Shown here: positions 1 to 10,491 of the stretch, one piece after another
Position numbering within the stretch: the first letter of the stretch is position 1
Layout of the letters: every line of letters begins with the position of its first letter
Assembly (NCBI GenBank): GCA_964017045.1
Contig: OZ024806.1
Location: forward strand, 7,894,488-7,958,487
DNA: 64,000 nucleotides
Direction of reading: 5' to 3'
DNA from: Omphiscola glabra
Lineage: Eukaryota; Mollusca; Gastropoda; Lymnaeidae
Notes under the pieces: generated by a model
The model's database searches: none
Seen by the model: the letters and a program-made list of their open reading frames with translations, nothing else
Told to the model about the DNA's origin: nothing
Position numbers and translations under genes: made by a program

Positions 1-380
1 CCATGTACACTTAAACACATTTCATTGCAAACATTAGAGTAGAGTCATTTTGGTTCTCACTCTCTGGGGAAAGGGGGGGGGGTACTTTTTTGACAGGGAG
101 AATCCAACTTTAGCCATCCGTTGAGCACTTTGGTCAGACATCTTTTAATGAATGGCCATCATTGAAATTGATGTGCCTCATAATTGAATGTTCTATTGTC
201 TGAAATTACTGCAACTGTTGTGTACAGAATTCTATGATTTCCGTTCACCTATAAAATTAAAGTGGAACTAGATTTAGGAATTCTACTATTCAAGCTCTCC
301 TGTCAGATTTCTAACGTCACTGATAATTCTGTTGTGGATAGATCTATTTTTGTTCCCTCCGTAATTTGAGAACATTTCCC

Positions 381-862
381 CGTGGCCAACCTTTAGTTCA
401 ATCATTTCAGGCAAGTCTTCTTGTCCCTGTGGCCAGCGTTTAGTTCAATCATTTCAGCCACGTCTTCTTGTCCCTGTGGCCAGCGTTTAGTTCAATCATT
501 TCAGCCAAGTCTTCCTGTGGCCAGCGTTTAGTTCAATCATTTCAGCCAAGTCTTCTTGCTTAGCGTGAAATAATCTTGTGGCCAACCTTTAGTTCAATCA
601 TTTCAGCCAAGTATTCCTGTGGCCAGCGTTTAGTTCAATCATTTCAGCCAAGTATTCCTGTGGCCAGCGTTTAGTTCAATCATTTCAGCCAAGTCTTCCT
701 GTGGCCAGCGTTTAGTTCAATCATTTCAGCCAAGTCTTCTTGCTTAGCGTGAAATGTCCCTGTGGCCAGCGTTTAGTTCAATCATTTCAGCCAAGTCTTC
801 TTGTCCCTGCGGCCAACCTTTAGTTCAATCATTTCAGCCAAGTCTTCTTGCTTAGCGTGAAA
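381..862. repeat. Minisatellite, about 38-60 bp units
   Basis: About ten copies of a unit containing GTTTAGTTCAATCATTTCAG are separated by variants of GCCAAGTCTTCTTG. Some units carry an extra TAGCGTGAAAT block, giving two alternating unit lengths. Confidence 0.9.
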
Positions 863-1140
863 CACGGTCGGTGACGAGGCCGGCAGGGTTACCGTACTCA
901 AGTAATAACACCGTTGACATTTTCCACATAACCCACATAAGCCACATCCCGACGACCGTGTGGCTGAACTTTTCATCGTAACACTTAATCACTTGTTGAC
1001 CTGGTTGAACCGTAAAGGCTGGTCGCTAGAGATCACCCCACCCCATCTACTCTTCATCGTCACCCCCACCCCCCCATATGCACAGAAGCGTGGGAGAATT
1101 TATATCGTATCACATCCTATTATTTTACAAGTCGGTCTAC

Positions 1141-1527
1141 TTACCTTTAGTTTTGATACACAGATATCTTTAGTTTCGATATACAGATAGCTTTAATTTC
1201 GATACACATAACTTTAGTTTCGATGCCCAAATATCTTTAGTTTGGGTACCCAAATACCTTTAGTTTTGATACCAAGCTACCTTTAGTTTTGACACCCAGA
1301 TACCTTTAGTTTTGATACACAGATACCTTTAGTTTTGATACACAGATACCTTTAGTTTTGATACCCAGCTACCTTTAGTTTTGATACACAGATACCTTTA
1401 GTTTTGATATACAGATACTTTTAGTTTTGACACCCAGATACCTTTAGATTTGTCACACAGATACCTTTAGTTTAGACACCCAGATACCTTTAGTTTTGAT
1501 ACCCAGATACCTTTAGTTTTGATACTT
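1141..1527. repeat. 23-bp minisatellite
   Basis: About 17 head-to-tail copies of a unit reading roughly ACCTTTAGTTTTGATACACA plus GAT, with ACCCAG/ACACAG variants. Confidence 0.9.
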
Positions 1528-1709
1528 TCTTGAATGTTTTGCTACACACTGAGAACCGGTATCTAAAATATTGAAATAAATAAGAATTTATTTTATTTTG
1601 TGTCATAGGATCTCATCCATCAATGTTTAACTCTTTGACCGTCTCCTGTAAAATTTGATAAAGTTTGTTTCGTGATGCAATGCCTGATAACTTATTTTTA
1701 TTTTCCCAG

Positions 1710-1766
1710 GGCGGACTTGCCGGTTTGTCGCTCCTGCTGTTGTTTTGGAAAAGACATAAAATATTG
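1710..1766 (+). CDS. ENTREP-like exon: membrane helix and basic turn
   Basis: A pyrimidine-rich tract and CAG precede 1710, and GTACGT follows 1766. The 19 codons read as a Gly/Leu-rich hydrophobic helix followed by WKRHKIL. The exon has phase 0 at both ends and joins directly to the exon at 2180. Confidence 0.65.
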
Positions 1767-4700
1767 GTACGTTTCTGTGAATGGACCCGTGAACGTGGAA
1801 ATAATGTAATTAGCGTCAAAAGATCAATGGATATAGAACAAAACATTAACTAGCAATCAAAGAAAATGTGTGTGTAACAAGGGACATAAACGTATAAAAT
1901 GTTTAATTAAATGATGGTTTGTTCCCCTTTATTGTCCCCCTTTAAAAAACAAAAACAACTAATTTCTTTGATTGAAGACATTTCTTCACAGACAACAAAT
2001 GTTTTAAATCGAATTCATTAGAATAATTATAATTTATTGTGAAGACCAAGAAATAGAAAAATGAGTGTTGAATCACATTTGAGAGCAAAAAATCAGAACG
2101 CAAATAATTGTTTAAAGCACCATGAAATTACTTCTTTAAAACTGTGTAAGATCATTTAGCTAAATTTCCTTTCACTCAGGTCTACCCTGTGCTACTTCTT
2201 TGTGCTGTGTGCACCGGCCTGTGTGTTATTATAGCCGTGCTGACAGGTACACATGTACTCCAGCCCATGCTCAGCCTGTCCGGGTGCAAGTATACACGTA
2301 AAGGAAATATATGTCAGTGTTTGACACAGTTCCGCAGGGAAAAACTGGAGCTGGATAAAGCTAAAGAAGGAGGTAAATTATCTTTAATTAGTTGATTTTT
2401 TTAGCAAACAGTGGAAACACTTAATTAGCACAGTAGTTCTCAAAATTATTTCCTGGAAACATGTTACATGATGAAACAGAGAGCAGTGAGCATGCTAAAG
2501 TAGCATGAATACCAGCGCTATAGAAGTATTCAATCAATCAATAAAAAATAACACCTTCCTTGAAAACTGGATTAACAGTTTGCAAATAATGAATGTTTCC
2601 AGCTTTATTTTGGTAGAAAATGTTGAAACAAGATAATGTTTAGGCTTGAAATGAAAAGAAAGGACAATTAAAAGTACGTTGTGGGCCTGACACCTTCTAC
2701 AGCAGACAATACAAGAAACAACAAAAACTCAGCAATAAAAAAAAACAATGTACTGGATTTGAAATTTAAAAAAAAAAAATTATTATTTTTTTTAAAAAAA
2801 ATGAAGTTAAACAAAATATAAAATATTTTTTATTAGCATTTACTCGCTGATTCTGTAATTAGAAGTGGAAAAATTATTCGCTGCAGCAATTTCAATGCAT
2901 TTTTTCTGTTATTATGTGTAAAAAATTCATATAAATTTGTTCACAGAAGTAGTCTACTTGACCTTACATGATGTGTCCAGCTGTGAGGATGTAGAGGACG
3001 TCATACCCACAATGCTGTTCACCATGACAGGCATCCACGGGCTCTTGGCCATCGTGTCCGCAGTGGCGGGGATTATATCTTTCCTGGTTTACAGGACTGA
3101 ACGCAGGCGAAAATATCTGGAGGTAATATTTACAAAACAGGTTCCGGTACTTTATATTTGAACTTAAAAACGGGGAGAAATTTTTCGGCAAAGAAATTAA
3201 ATGAACTGTAAATGTTCATAATTTTTACCCTTAAAGAAGCATCTCAATATAAAAGTTTAAAAAGAGGGTCATCTTATTTTGTGATCAACTGTTTCAAGCA
3301 ATTCTTTCAAGAAAAGGGATTATTTTATTTATTTAAAAATATTTATAGTATTTTATACCAAATTCATATTTGTTGTTCATATCTATCTATAATACCGTAT
3401 TTTTCCCCCGTGTAAGACACACTTAATTTTAAGACGCACTGGTATATAAGAAACGGGTTTGTCGATTTCTGTAAACTAAAATTACGAAAGCGGCCCAACC
3501 ATCTGCTACACCGAGCAATTTATATACCCAAATATAAGACGCACCCTGTGTGCGGGGTTCGTAAAACTTTGTATAAGATGAGTCTTATAGAAGCGAAAAT
3601 ACGGTAATAATTCAAGAGTGGATCGTGTCCACCAGCAGGGACATAACTCATGAAAATCAGACGAAACGTCATTGCCATCACTATTACGTCTCTTTGAAAA
3701 GATAACGAGTTTTCCATATAAATTATTTTCCCAATAATTTCAGCCCTATCTGAATATTTTCTGTCATTGTTTGATGACAAAGCAGTTTAAAAGATCTTTA
3801 GGATGATGATACCAAAAGGGCATGATAAGGGGTGGATATAATTGAACTCTCTGTTCTGTGCCACAACTTTTTCTCGAATTCCTGCCCTTCCTATCTAACC
3901 GAAATTCTCTCTGTCTATTCACCCCTTCGACAGCTTCGCTCCTCCGCAGACGAGCGTATTCTTTCTGTCCCCAAGACTCGCACAAAAACATACGGTGAAA
4001 GATCTTTCTCTTACTGTGCCCCCAAACAATGGAATTCTCTTCCACTACACATCAGAAATATATCAACCATCACAGCCTTCAAAACTGCACTCAAAACACA
4101 TCTCTTTAAACTTTACTATCCTATGTGGTTTTTATATAGCATGGTACCCCAGCCTAGGGCCAGGCTCACTGCGCTTCACATAAAAATTAGCAACTACAGA
4201 AAAATATACATTTAAAAACAACAATTTTTATTGGTAAAAAGCTTTTTCTCACCCACCCAAGTACGATCTACCCCTGTCTAGCCATGGACAGCGACCAGCA
4301 GCATCGAGTGTTGTTTATCAGCACCGTGATTTCATTATGATTATCTTTTGATTTTTTAGTTGTTTTTTTAATATTCGTTTTTACACTCGGCAGTGTATAG
4401 AGTATTAACCTGACTACTAAAATGTTTGTTTCTTGTATCTTTGACTGTACACAGGAAGTTGATTATGATGACAGCCCACCTTCCACACCATCCACAAACT
4501 CGGATAACTATGCTGAACACCACACAATGCTCCCCTCCCAGCCAGCAACATCCTCGAATAATGCCACAACACTTGTCAACATCTACACCAACACCAATGC
4601 CACCACCAACGAGGACGATCCAACAAATGATGATGGAAACACGACGCCGAGCGACGTCATCTACAGCCCATCTGATGTCCCTATGGGCTACGCCGAGGCT

Positions 4701-7700
4701 TGCCGCATGCGACGCTGTCAGAGCTTTAGTCAACCCCGGCGTACGCTACGTGAGAGCAGCCCTGGTAGTTCAGCCTCCAGTCAGACAGCATCGTCTATGC
4801 TGAGCAGTGACAGAAACACGAGTGGAGCAGAAGGCGGGGGCGTAAGATTGAAAGAACATAGAAAGAAAGGCCGCAGGGCTGTAACGCTGCACGGACTAGA
4901 CAGAGAACAGCTGATGTTGATTCTCAGCTTGCAGATGAGATACTTGCAGGAATCGGAACAGTCCGTCAAGAAGGAGAGCAAACCAACAGCAGCTGTCATC
5001 GGCAACAACATCAACCAGCCCCCTAGCACCCACACTGGTGTTGTGAGTGACTCGAGTCAAGACAACATGGACTCATCAGTTGTCTTCACACAGCTTCAAC
5101 GTCGTGCCAAGACCCCTACTCCCAGACAAGAACGGTTGTCCAGCAGTAGAACTACAGATGACGACCTTGACTACCGGCCCGTCAACCTGGTCAGGTCGCA
5201 CACGCCGCAGCCCTACCATTTTAAAAATCAGCAGCACAATAACCCCACGGCTCTCCCCCCTACACTGTCACAATACCAGCTGCTACAATTGCAGCAGCAA
5301 CAACTTCTACAGCTGCAGCAGCAGCAGCATTTTCAACAACAGCAAAAGGAAATACAAATACAACAACAGCAACAAATACAACAGCAGCAGCAATTACAAC
5401 AGCAGCAATTACAACAGCAACAAATACAACAACAGCAGCCATTACAACAGCAACAAATACAACAGCAACAAATACAACAACAGCAACAAATACAACAACA
5501 GCAACAAATACAACAACAGCAACAAATACAACAACAGCAACAAATACAACAACAGCAACAAATTCAACAGCAACTTCAGAAACAGCAACAACAGCAGCAG
5601 GTTCAACAACCACAACACCAACAACATCTCCATCTTCAGCAACCTCCTCATCAAGTAGGTGATGATAATGAAGAGAGTGATGAACCACCAACTATGATTA
5701 CCTATGACTTACGAAATGTTTTAAAAACGGGGCCAATCGTTTATGAGAACTTGCCATCTTCAAGAGCATCACTGAACTATTACAGCCCTGATGGCTCCAT
5801 TTCCTCAAACTCGTCATCTCTTATACGAGCTGCAAACTTTCCTTTACAAAATGGATTATCTCCCCCTGTGCAGGCTCGACCGCTACCAACCCCTCCTCAA
5901 GTAACGGGCTCTCCAACTTCAGGGAAACTGTCGGCTGGTACTGCTCAAACATCCACAAATGCTCAAAATCAAGTACATAACAAGGCGACTGAAATCTCAA
6001 CCCCTGCTCAAGAAATCCCGGAGACCTTGACCTCAGATGGAAAACAGCCTGGAAAATCAAAGGAGAGCACCCCAGAAGTTCAGACGCCCAAAACGAAAAG
6101 CAAGAAAAAGCTTTCCAAAAAAGAGAAAAATGCCAAAAAGGAAGACGAGAAATCTGTTGCCGAGGCCGTTAAGCCAACGACATTAGGGAGAACTGATTCA
6201 AACACCAGCAAAACTGGGGCAGTACCTGACCGCTGGCAGGCGCTGATGGCAGATGGCACCACACAGGCACAGACACTCTGGGAAAATGTTCAAAGGAAGA
6301 TTGTCTCTGACCCTCAGACACCCGATTCAACTCTTACCTTCCCGCATTCATCTCGTGCCACCGCAGCAGCTCAATCGGCCAATCAAAGCCTTGCCCCAGG
6401 GCAAGGAAATACTACATCTCAAATAATCCCAAACGGAATTTTGAAAAACTCTAAAAGTAAGCATTATCCCACCCAAGCGGCTGTTGCCCCACAATTATTT
6501 GGCCCCACAAATCAAAATCTCCTACCGCCATATCCAAACCCCAATCCGGTCCCAAAAAGTCAGCTTTTTAGTCATCACCCCAATGAGTTCGTGCCGATTG
6601 CTAATTCATCCACAGACAATTATGAAGACATTGAAGACGCCTATCCTCAAAGCCAGACACATTTTTTGACACCAAATGAACCACCGCCAAAACCTGCCAG
6701 ACTTCACGCTAGGAATAGTTCCAAGATGACCAGCTCTGCCACTAGTGGTGCAGCCGTAGACAGCCAAGGCCAGCAATTGAGGCCTAAGAGTTACCTCAGT
6801 GCGGTCGACAAGGAAATGATGGCGAATGGAAATTTAAATAGTCTCGGCAGTTTCTCCAGGCCTCCAGCCCAGGGATCAGAAGTACAATCCTCGACCCATT
6901 TACAAATGGAGGGCCCCGTTAGGGACGACCGAAACGCCATCCTGGCAGACCTACCTACTGACAATGGTGAACAGTTTATTATGGTCAACGGGGATTTGTA
7001 TTCTCAGCCTCGCAGGAAATCTATTCCCAGCAATCCCCCCGTGCTGAACGGTGCTCCCAGAAGCTATCAGAACAATCAAGCAGGGCACAGTGGAGTACCG
7101 GTACAAAAGATGTACAGGAATCAGTACCCACTAGGCGGAGCTCACAGCCCTCAAAGATCCGCCTTCCACACTCTAGGCCATGCCCCCAACAAAGACTTAA
7201 CCAATCCGTTATCGATGAGTGAGGCGTGTGACACAGATCTGGATGATCTTCCTGCCCCAAGATGGCAGAGGCGGTACCTCAGAAGTCAATCATTTTCACC
7301 CCCACCATATTCTGCCCCTCCACTCTATCAGTCATTGGAATCTGTCAATAGGCATCCATCAATGAGGTAGGGAAATCATTTGTTAATGGCGGTTCATTCC
7401 ATTTAAATCAATTGTTAAAGTGTTGGACTGCGATAAAGCTTTAAAATAGATTAATTAGACACGAACAATCTGTGTCAATATAACAATATATGTTAAGCAC
7501 TAATAATAATTTTACATTATGCCTTCATCAGTACACCTACAAAACATTTAAATAAGTATAAATTAAATTTACATAATATATATATACATTATATATCCTA
7601 CCTAAAAAAGAGAGATAAAATAATAGTGGTCGCAAAAACCATACAGAAACAAAGTAAAGGAAAGGAAGTGACTTGAAGTAAAATGTAAAAACCTAATCTT

Positions 7701-8916
7701 ATCTGGAAAAAGACATGGCAGATACGTAAAATTGTGGATCAGTGGATCCTTTAAAAAAAAGCTATTACCAATTTTCAGTTTAGATTCTCTTAGTACTGGT
7801 GTGCAGTTGTTTCATTAGGTATCAATATTTGTAAAAATAACAATTGTCTTAAGATAGTTAAGACCATAGCTCCTTTTAAGATAGAAATTTCATTTTTATT
7901 TTTTGAAATCCTATTCAGTTTTGTAAATTTAATTACGTTTGTTGCACTGCTATAATTTTTGATTAACATTTTAGGTGAAAAATTACAGAAAAATTATTAC
8001 ATTTTTTTCCAGAATAATTAGTCTACAATTTTCAATAAATATGATTATAATTTATCCAGACTCAGTGTAGCTTTTAAAACTTGTATCCTTTTTTTTTTTA
8101 TTCACACTTTTCTAATTCTGTTTCAAATTTCCTTCATTCACCAACAGGTCGGGATCAAGTTCTTCCTCCGACCCCCACAACTCATCCTCTGACAGTTCAT
8201 CTGCTGCCATTGAGAACATGCATGGGGTGTTCAGAGGACAAGGACAAGCCAGGGGCCGTCAGCCCGCCCATCTGACAGATCGTCGTTTCTGCATAACCCA
8301 CCAACGGCAGCTGCAGCAGAATCTGTACAATGCCCAACAGCAGCAAATGCAGGATTCTCCTTACGGGGAAGACCCCAGTGCGGTCCACGATGCCCCGTAT
8401 ATGATCATGCGCAGGTGTCAGTCTGTTGAAGAGGGCAACAGGAAGAGGCTGCCACAAAGAAATGGAAGCCAAAACTCTCATGACATTCGCAATGTCCACC
8501 CTCACGTCGACAGCAGATTTTACCAAACCACAGAACCCCTGGGGTACAACAAAACTGCAGGACTGTTAAAGTATTCGCAGTATGGCGACCAAAATATCAC
8601 ACCAGCGCTCAGAGGTAAACAAATTCAAAATGGAAATGCAACAGGTGGTACTGTGGGACGACCCACTTTTCAGAATGGGGGTCAAGGATTTCAGAATGAC
8701 CTCTATGCTCGGGCTAACATTGGTCAGCTCAGACTGCAGGAAACCAATGTGGTTGAGGAAGAACTGAACTCATCCACAGACAATGGATCAATGACAAGCG
8801 AACCACCGGCACGGTACGGTGGTCAAGCCAATGAAATTGTTGGATATGTTGGGGCTGTGCGGTTGACTGAATCGAGTGACAGCGATAAAGATGAATATGC
8901 AGAAACGGTTATTTAA
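1710..8916 (+). CDS. ENTREP (FAM189) family membrane protein, 3' five exons (N-terminus outside window)
   Basis: Five exons join in frame (intron phases 0, 1, 0, 2) to give about 1368 residues ending at TAA 8914-8916. Exon 1710-1766 ends a hydrophobic helix followed by basic KRHK. Exon 2180-2372 gives a second helix and a loop with spaced cysteines (GNICQC). Exon 2947-3122 has SSCEDVED, another helix and RTERRRKYLE. This order (basic turn, helix, cysteine loop, S-C-acidic, helix) matches vertebrate ENTREP1-3, CD20-like four-pass endosomal proteins whose PPxY motifs bind NEDD4-type ubiquitin ligases such as ITCH. The cytoplasmic tail has PPPY (7299-7310), PPLY (7317-7328), a long Gln tract and a C-terminal ETVI. 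Vertebrate members have much shorter tails. Upstream exons must lie before position 1. The family call rests on recalled sequences; which paralogue it represents cannot be told. Confidence 0.78.
2180..2372 (+). CDS. ENTREP-like exon: second helix and cysteine loop
   Basis: The acceptor is TTCACTCAG at 2171-2179 and the donor GGTAAAT begins at 2373. A strong hydrophobic helix (VYPVLLLCAVCTGLC...) is followed by a loop with C-K-Y-T-R-K-G-N-I-C-Q-C, the cysteine pattern of the family's extracellular or luminal loop. One base is left over and completes a Glu codon with the next exon. Confidence 0.78.
2486..2548 (+). mobile_element. Retroposon 3' tail (LINE/SINE type)
   Basis: CATGCTAAAGTAGCATGAAT followed by a GCGCTATAGAAGTATT-like tail and short ATCA repeats. 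The same tail, diverged, occurs at 23786-23850. Such tails ending in (ATCA/TCA)n are typical 3' ends of retroposons. Confidence 0.5.
2947..3122 (+). CDS. ENTREP-like exon: last membrane helix
   Basis: The acceptor is TTCACAG and the donor GTAATA. The exon reads EVVYLTLHD, SSCEDVED, a helix of about 22 hydrophobic residues, then RTERRRKYLE, a positively charged cytoplasmic stop-transfer. It ends on a complete codon, in frame with the exon at 4455. Confidence 0.78.
3393..3606. mobile_element. MITE with TACCGTATTTT terminal inverted repeats
   Basis: The left end TACCGTATTTTTCCCCCGTG and the reverse complement of the right end TACCGTATTTTCGCTTCTAT match over the first 11 bases and again at the subterminal TAAGAC. 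The interior has repeated TATAAGACGCAC-like blocks. It lies in the ENTREP-like intron 3123-4454. No clear target duplication was found. Confidence 0.6.
3832..4215 (+). mobile_element. LINE reverse-transcriptase C-terminal fragment (Jockey/CR1-type)
   Basis: An open frame of 127 codons contains the string YLTE...SVYSPLRQLRSS, followed by RTKTYGERSFSYCAPKQWNS and AFKTALKTHLFK. This is the highly recurrent C-terminal end of reverse transcriptases of non-LTR retrotransposons in animals. The 5' bulk of the element is missing, the usual result of 5' truncation at insertion. It sits in an ENTREP-like intron in sense orientation. Confidence 0.82.
4455..7366 (+). CDS. ENTREP-like giant exon: cytoplasmic tail
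   Basis: The acceptor is GTACACAG (ends 4454) and the donor AG|GTAGGG follows 7366. The exon gives 970 complete codons without a stop. It is rich in Ser, Pro, Thr, Asn and Gln and looks mostly disordered. Landmarks are MRRCQS (4707-4724), a Gln tract (about 5270-5640), a Lys-rich segment (6070-6150), the SH3-type motif PPPKPAR (about 6685-6705) and the tandem PPxY motifs near the end. Open reading upstream of 4455, back to 4422, is intronic read-through. Confidence 0.8.
5270..5640 (+). repeat. Polyglutamine-coding CAG/CAA tract
   Basis: A mixture of CAA and CAG codons encodes about 90 glutamines broken by regularly placed Ile and Leu (IQQQQ units of 15-18 bp). Similar DNA units recur at 5470-5570, which suggests slippage or unequal exchange. 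The frame stays open through the whole tract, so it is translated as part of the ENTREP-like tail. Confidence 0.9.
8148..8916 (+). CDS. ENTREP-like last coding exon
   Basis: The acceptor is CACCAACAG and the exon's first base completes an Arg codon. It gives 255 further residues: Ser/Asp-rich at the start, a second MRRCQS motif (8407-8424), and an acidic end SSDSDKDEYAETVI before TAA. The last residues fit a class I PDZ ligand (Thr-x-Ile). Confidence 0.85.
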
Positions 8917-9904
8917 AATCTTTCACCAGAAAATCCAGTTCATGTCTTCCTAGACTACGGCCAGTGTTCAAGTTAGCTGACTTCCCCATATTGAAATTGT
9001 GCATTAAGTAGTTCACCCTGAAAGTTCAACTCATTGGGAGATACATTTTTTTTTCAAGTATTAAAGTTTATGCATTTTAAGAATATCTATATTTACAACT
9101 CTAATGAACTGTTCAGGGGTTGTTTTTTTTTAATACCGTACTAATGTATGTTGAATATTATTTATATATCTAATGAAAATTCTTACTTTTCCCATGTTGG
9201 GATGTCTTAAAATTATTTGATTTTCCTCTTCTTTATTTTATCATTGGAAATTCTTATATCTTTTGGCATATTTTTCAAGCCCTGTACTATTTGGCAAGTC
9301 CATTTAAAAAAAAAAAAATATTCCACATTTACTCTTTCCTGAAAGCATTTATAACTTCTGATCTCTCAATACCGGTAATACAAACAATGTTCAAGTACCT
9401 TGCTTCCTGGCACAGCATTTGTGATGCAAGCCTGCCTGATATTCTAAGTCTGCAGTAAGTGTAAGGGATTTCTTACTTGCCCCAAAGTTTTAGAAACTAT
9501 TCAGCTGATGTTGATGGATGCCATTCATTAATTTTACATTTTATACCTGGAATTTTCAGAAAGTAGGCTCATTATCTGTGAATTTCCAGTCATCTCATAT
9601 TTCAGATAAGGATAGGCAGAGAAATTATGTGTCTTGTTCAGGAAAGATTTAAGTTTTGAAATGGATGGGAGAAAGTGAGAAATATTAAATGGTTGATTTG
9701 TGTTGTTGTTTTTTTAAATGTTAATACAGTTTTAAAACTGTACAACAAATAAATTTCAAAATATTTGATATTTTCAGACTTTAAACAAGTTTAGAATGAA
9801 TTTCTGCAATAAACAAAAATTAAATTTTCACTTTAAAAAAAAAAATTCATTTAAAAGTATTTGATCCCATAATAAAGTAAAGATGGTTTGGTGTTATTCA
9901 TTCA

Positions 9905-9988
9905 TTCTTGTGCCATTTAATTGCTTATCTAAACACAAGAAATACATTCTTGTGCCATTTAACTGCTTATCTAAACACAAGAAATACC
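9905..9988. repeat. Direct duplication of about 44 bp
   Basis: Two adjacent copies of a segment reading ATTCTTGTGCCATTTAA(T/C)T followed by GCTTATCTAAACACAAGAAA. They differ at one or two bases. Confidence 0.85.
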
Positions 9989-10311
9989 TTTGACAGGAAC
10001 TGCTATTTAAAAATAAGAATTGACACTTCTGTGTTCTAACACTTGGTATTTTCTAAAGATATTCTAATGAAATCGTTTGCATTCTAATGAACATAAAGTA
10101 TGAGATCATGCCCTGTATCCTTTTGTTGTTATGTTTTTGTATCATTTTTTTTGTTTTATTGTACTGTTGTTACCGGTACACAAAATTTAATTATTTGTAC
10201 CGAGTATGCAAAAATATTGCAACCATCTCATGTTAGAAATTTAATCCATTAAATATCTGAAAGCAATTGGCAAACGCATGAAAGCTTCCGGTTCAGTTTT
10301 GATTTTAAAAA

Positions 10312-10491
10312 ATGTGCATTGACCTGAACTAGCACTTCAGAATGCAGCTGATCTCAATGTGCATTGACCTGAACTAGCCCTTCAGAATGCAGCTGATCTC
10401 AATGTGCATTGACCTGAACTAGCCCTTCAGAATGCAGCTGATCTCAATGTGCATTGACCTGAACTAGCCCTTCAGAATGCAGCTGATCTCA
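10312..10491. repeat. 45-bp tandem repeat, four copies
   Basis: Four nearly identical units beginning AATGTGCATTGACCTGAACT and ending GCAGCTGATCTC. The first has AGCAC where the others have AGCCC. It lies 1.4 kb past the ENTREP-like stop codon, possibly within its 3' UTR. Confidence 0.92.

Larger units (their letters stand above)
1..1709. other. Intronic sequence of the ENTREP-like gene with two minisatellites
   Basis: No exon was recognised. The stretch holds a G-run near 72, the two tandem arrays listed separately, and short CA/C-rich sequence at 1030-1080. Confidence 0.5.

Noticed and set aside
381..862. Regularly spaced repeats that at first look CRISPR-like
   Set aside because: The intervening segments are themselves repeated and the genome is eukaryotic; it is a minisatellite.
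5047..5691. Alternative-frame Asn/Tyr-rich and antisense Val/Leu-rich open frames over the Gln tract
   Set aside because: Shadows of the CAG/CAA repeat; the spliced ENTREP-like frame accounts for the region.
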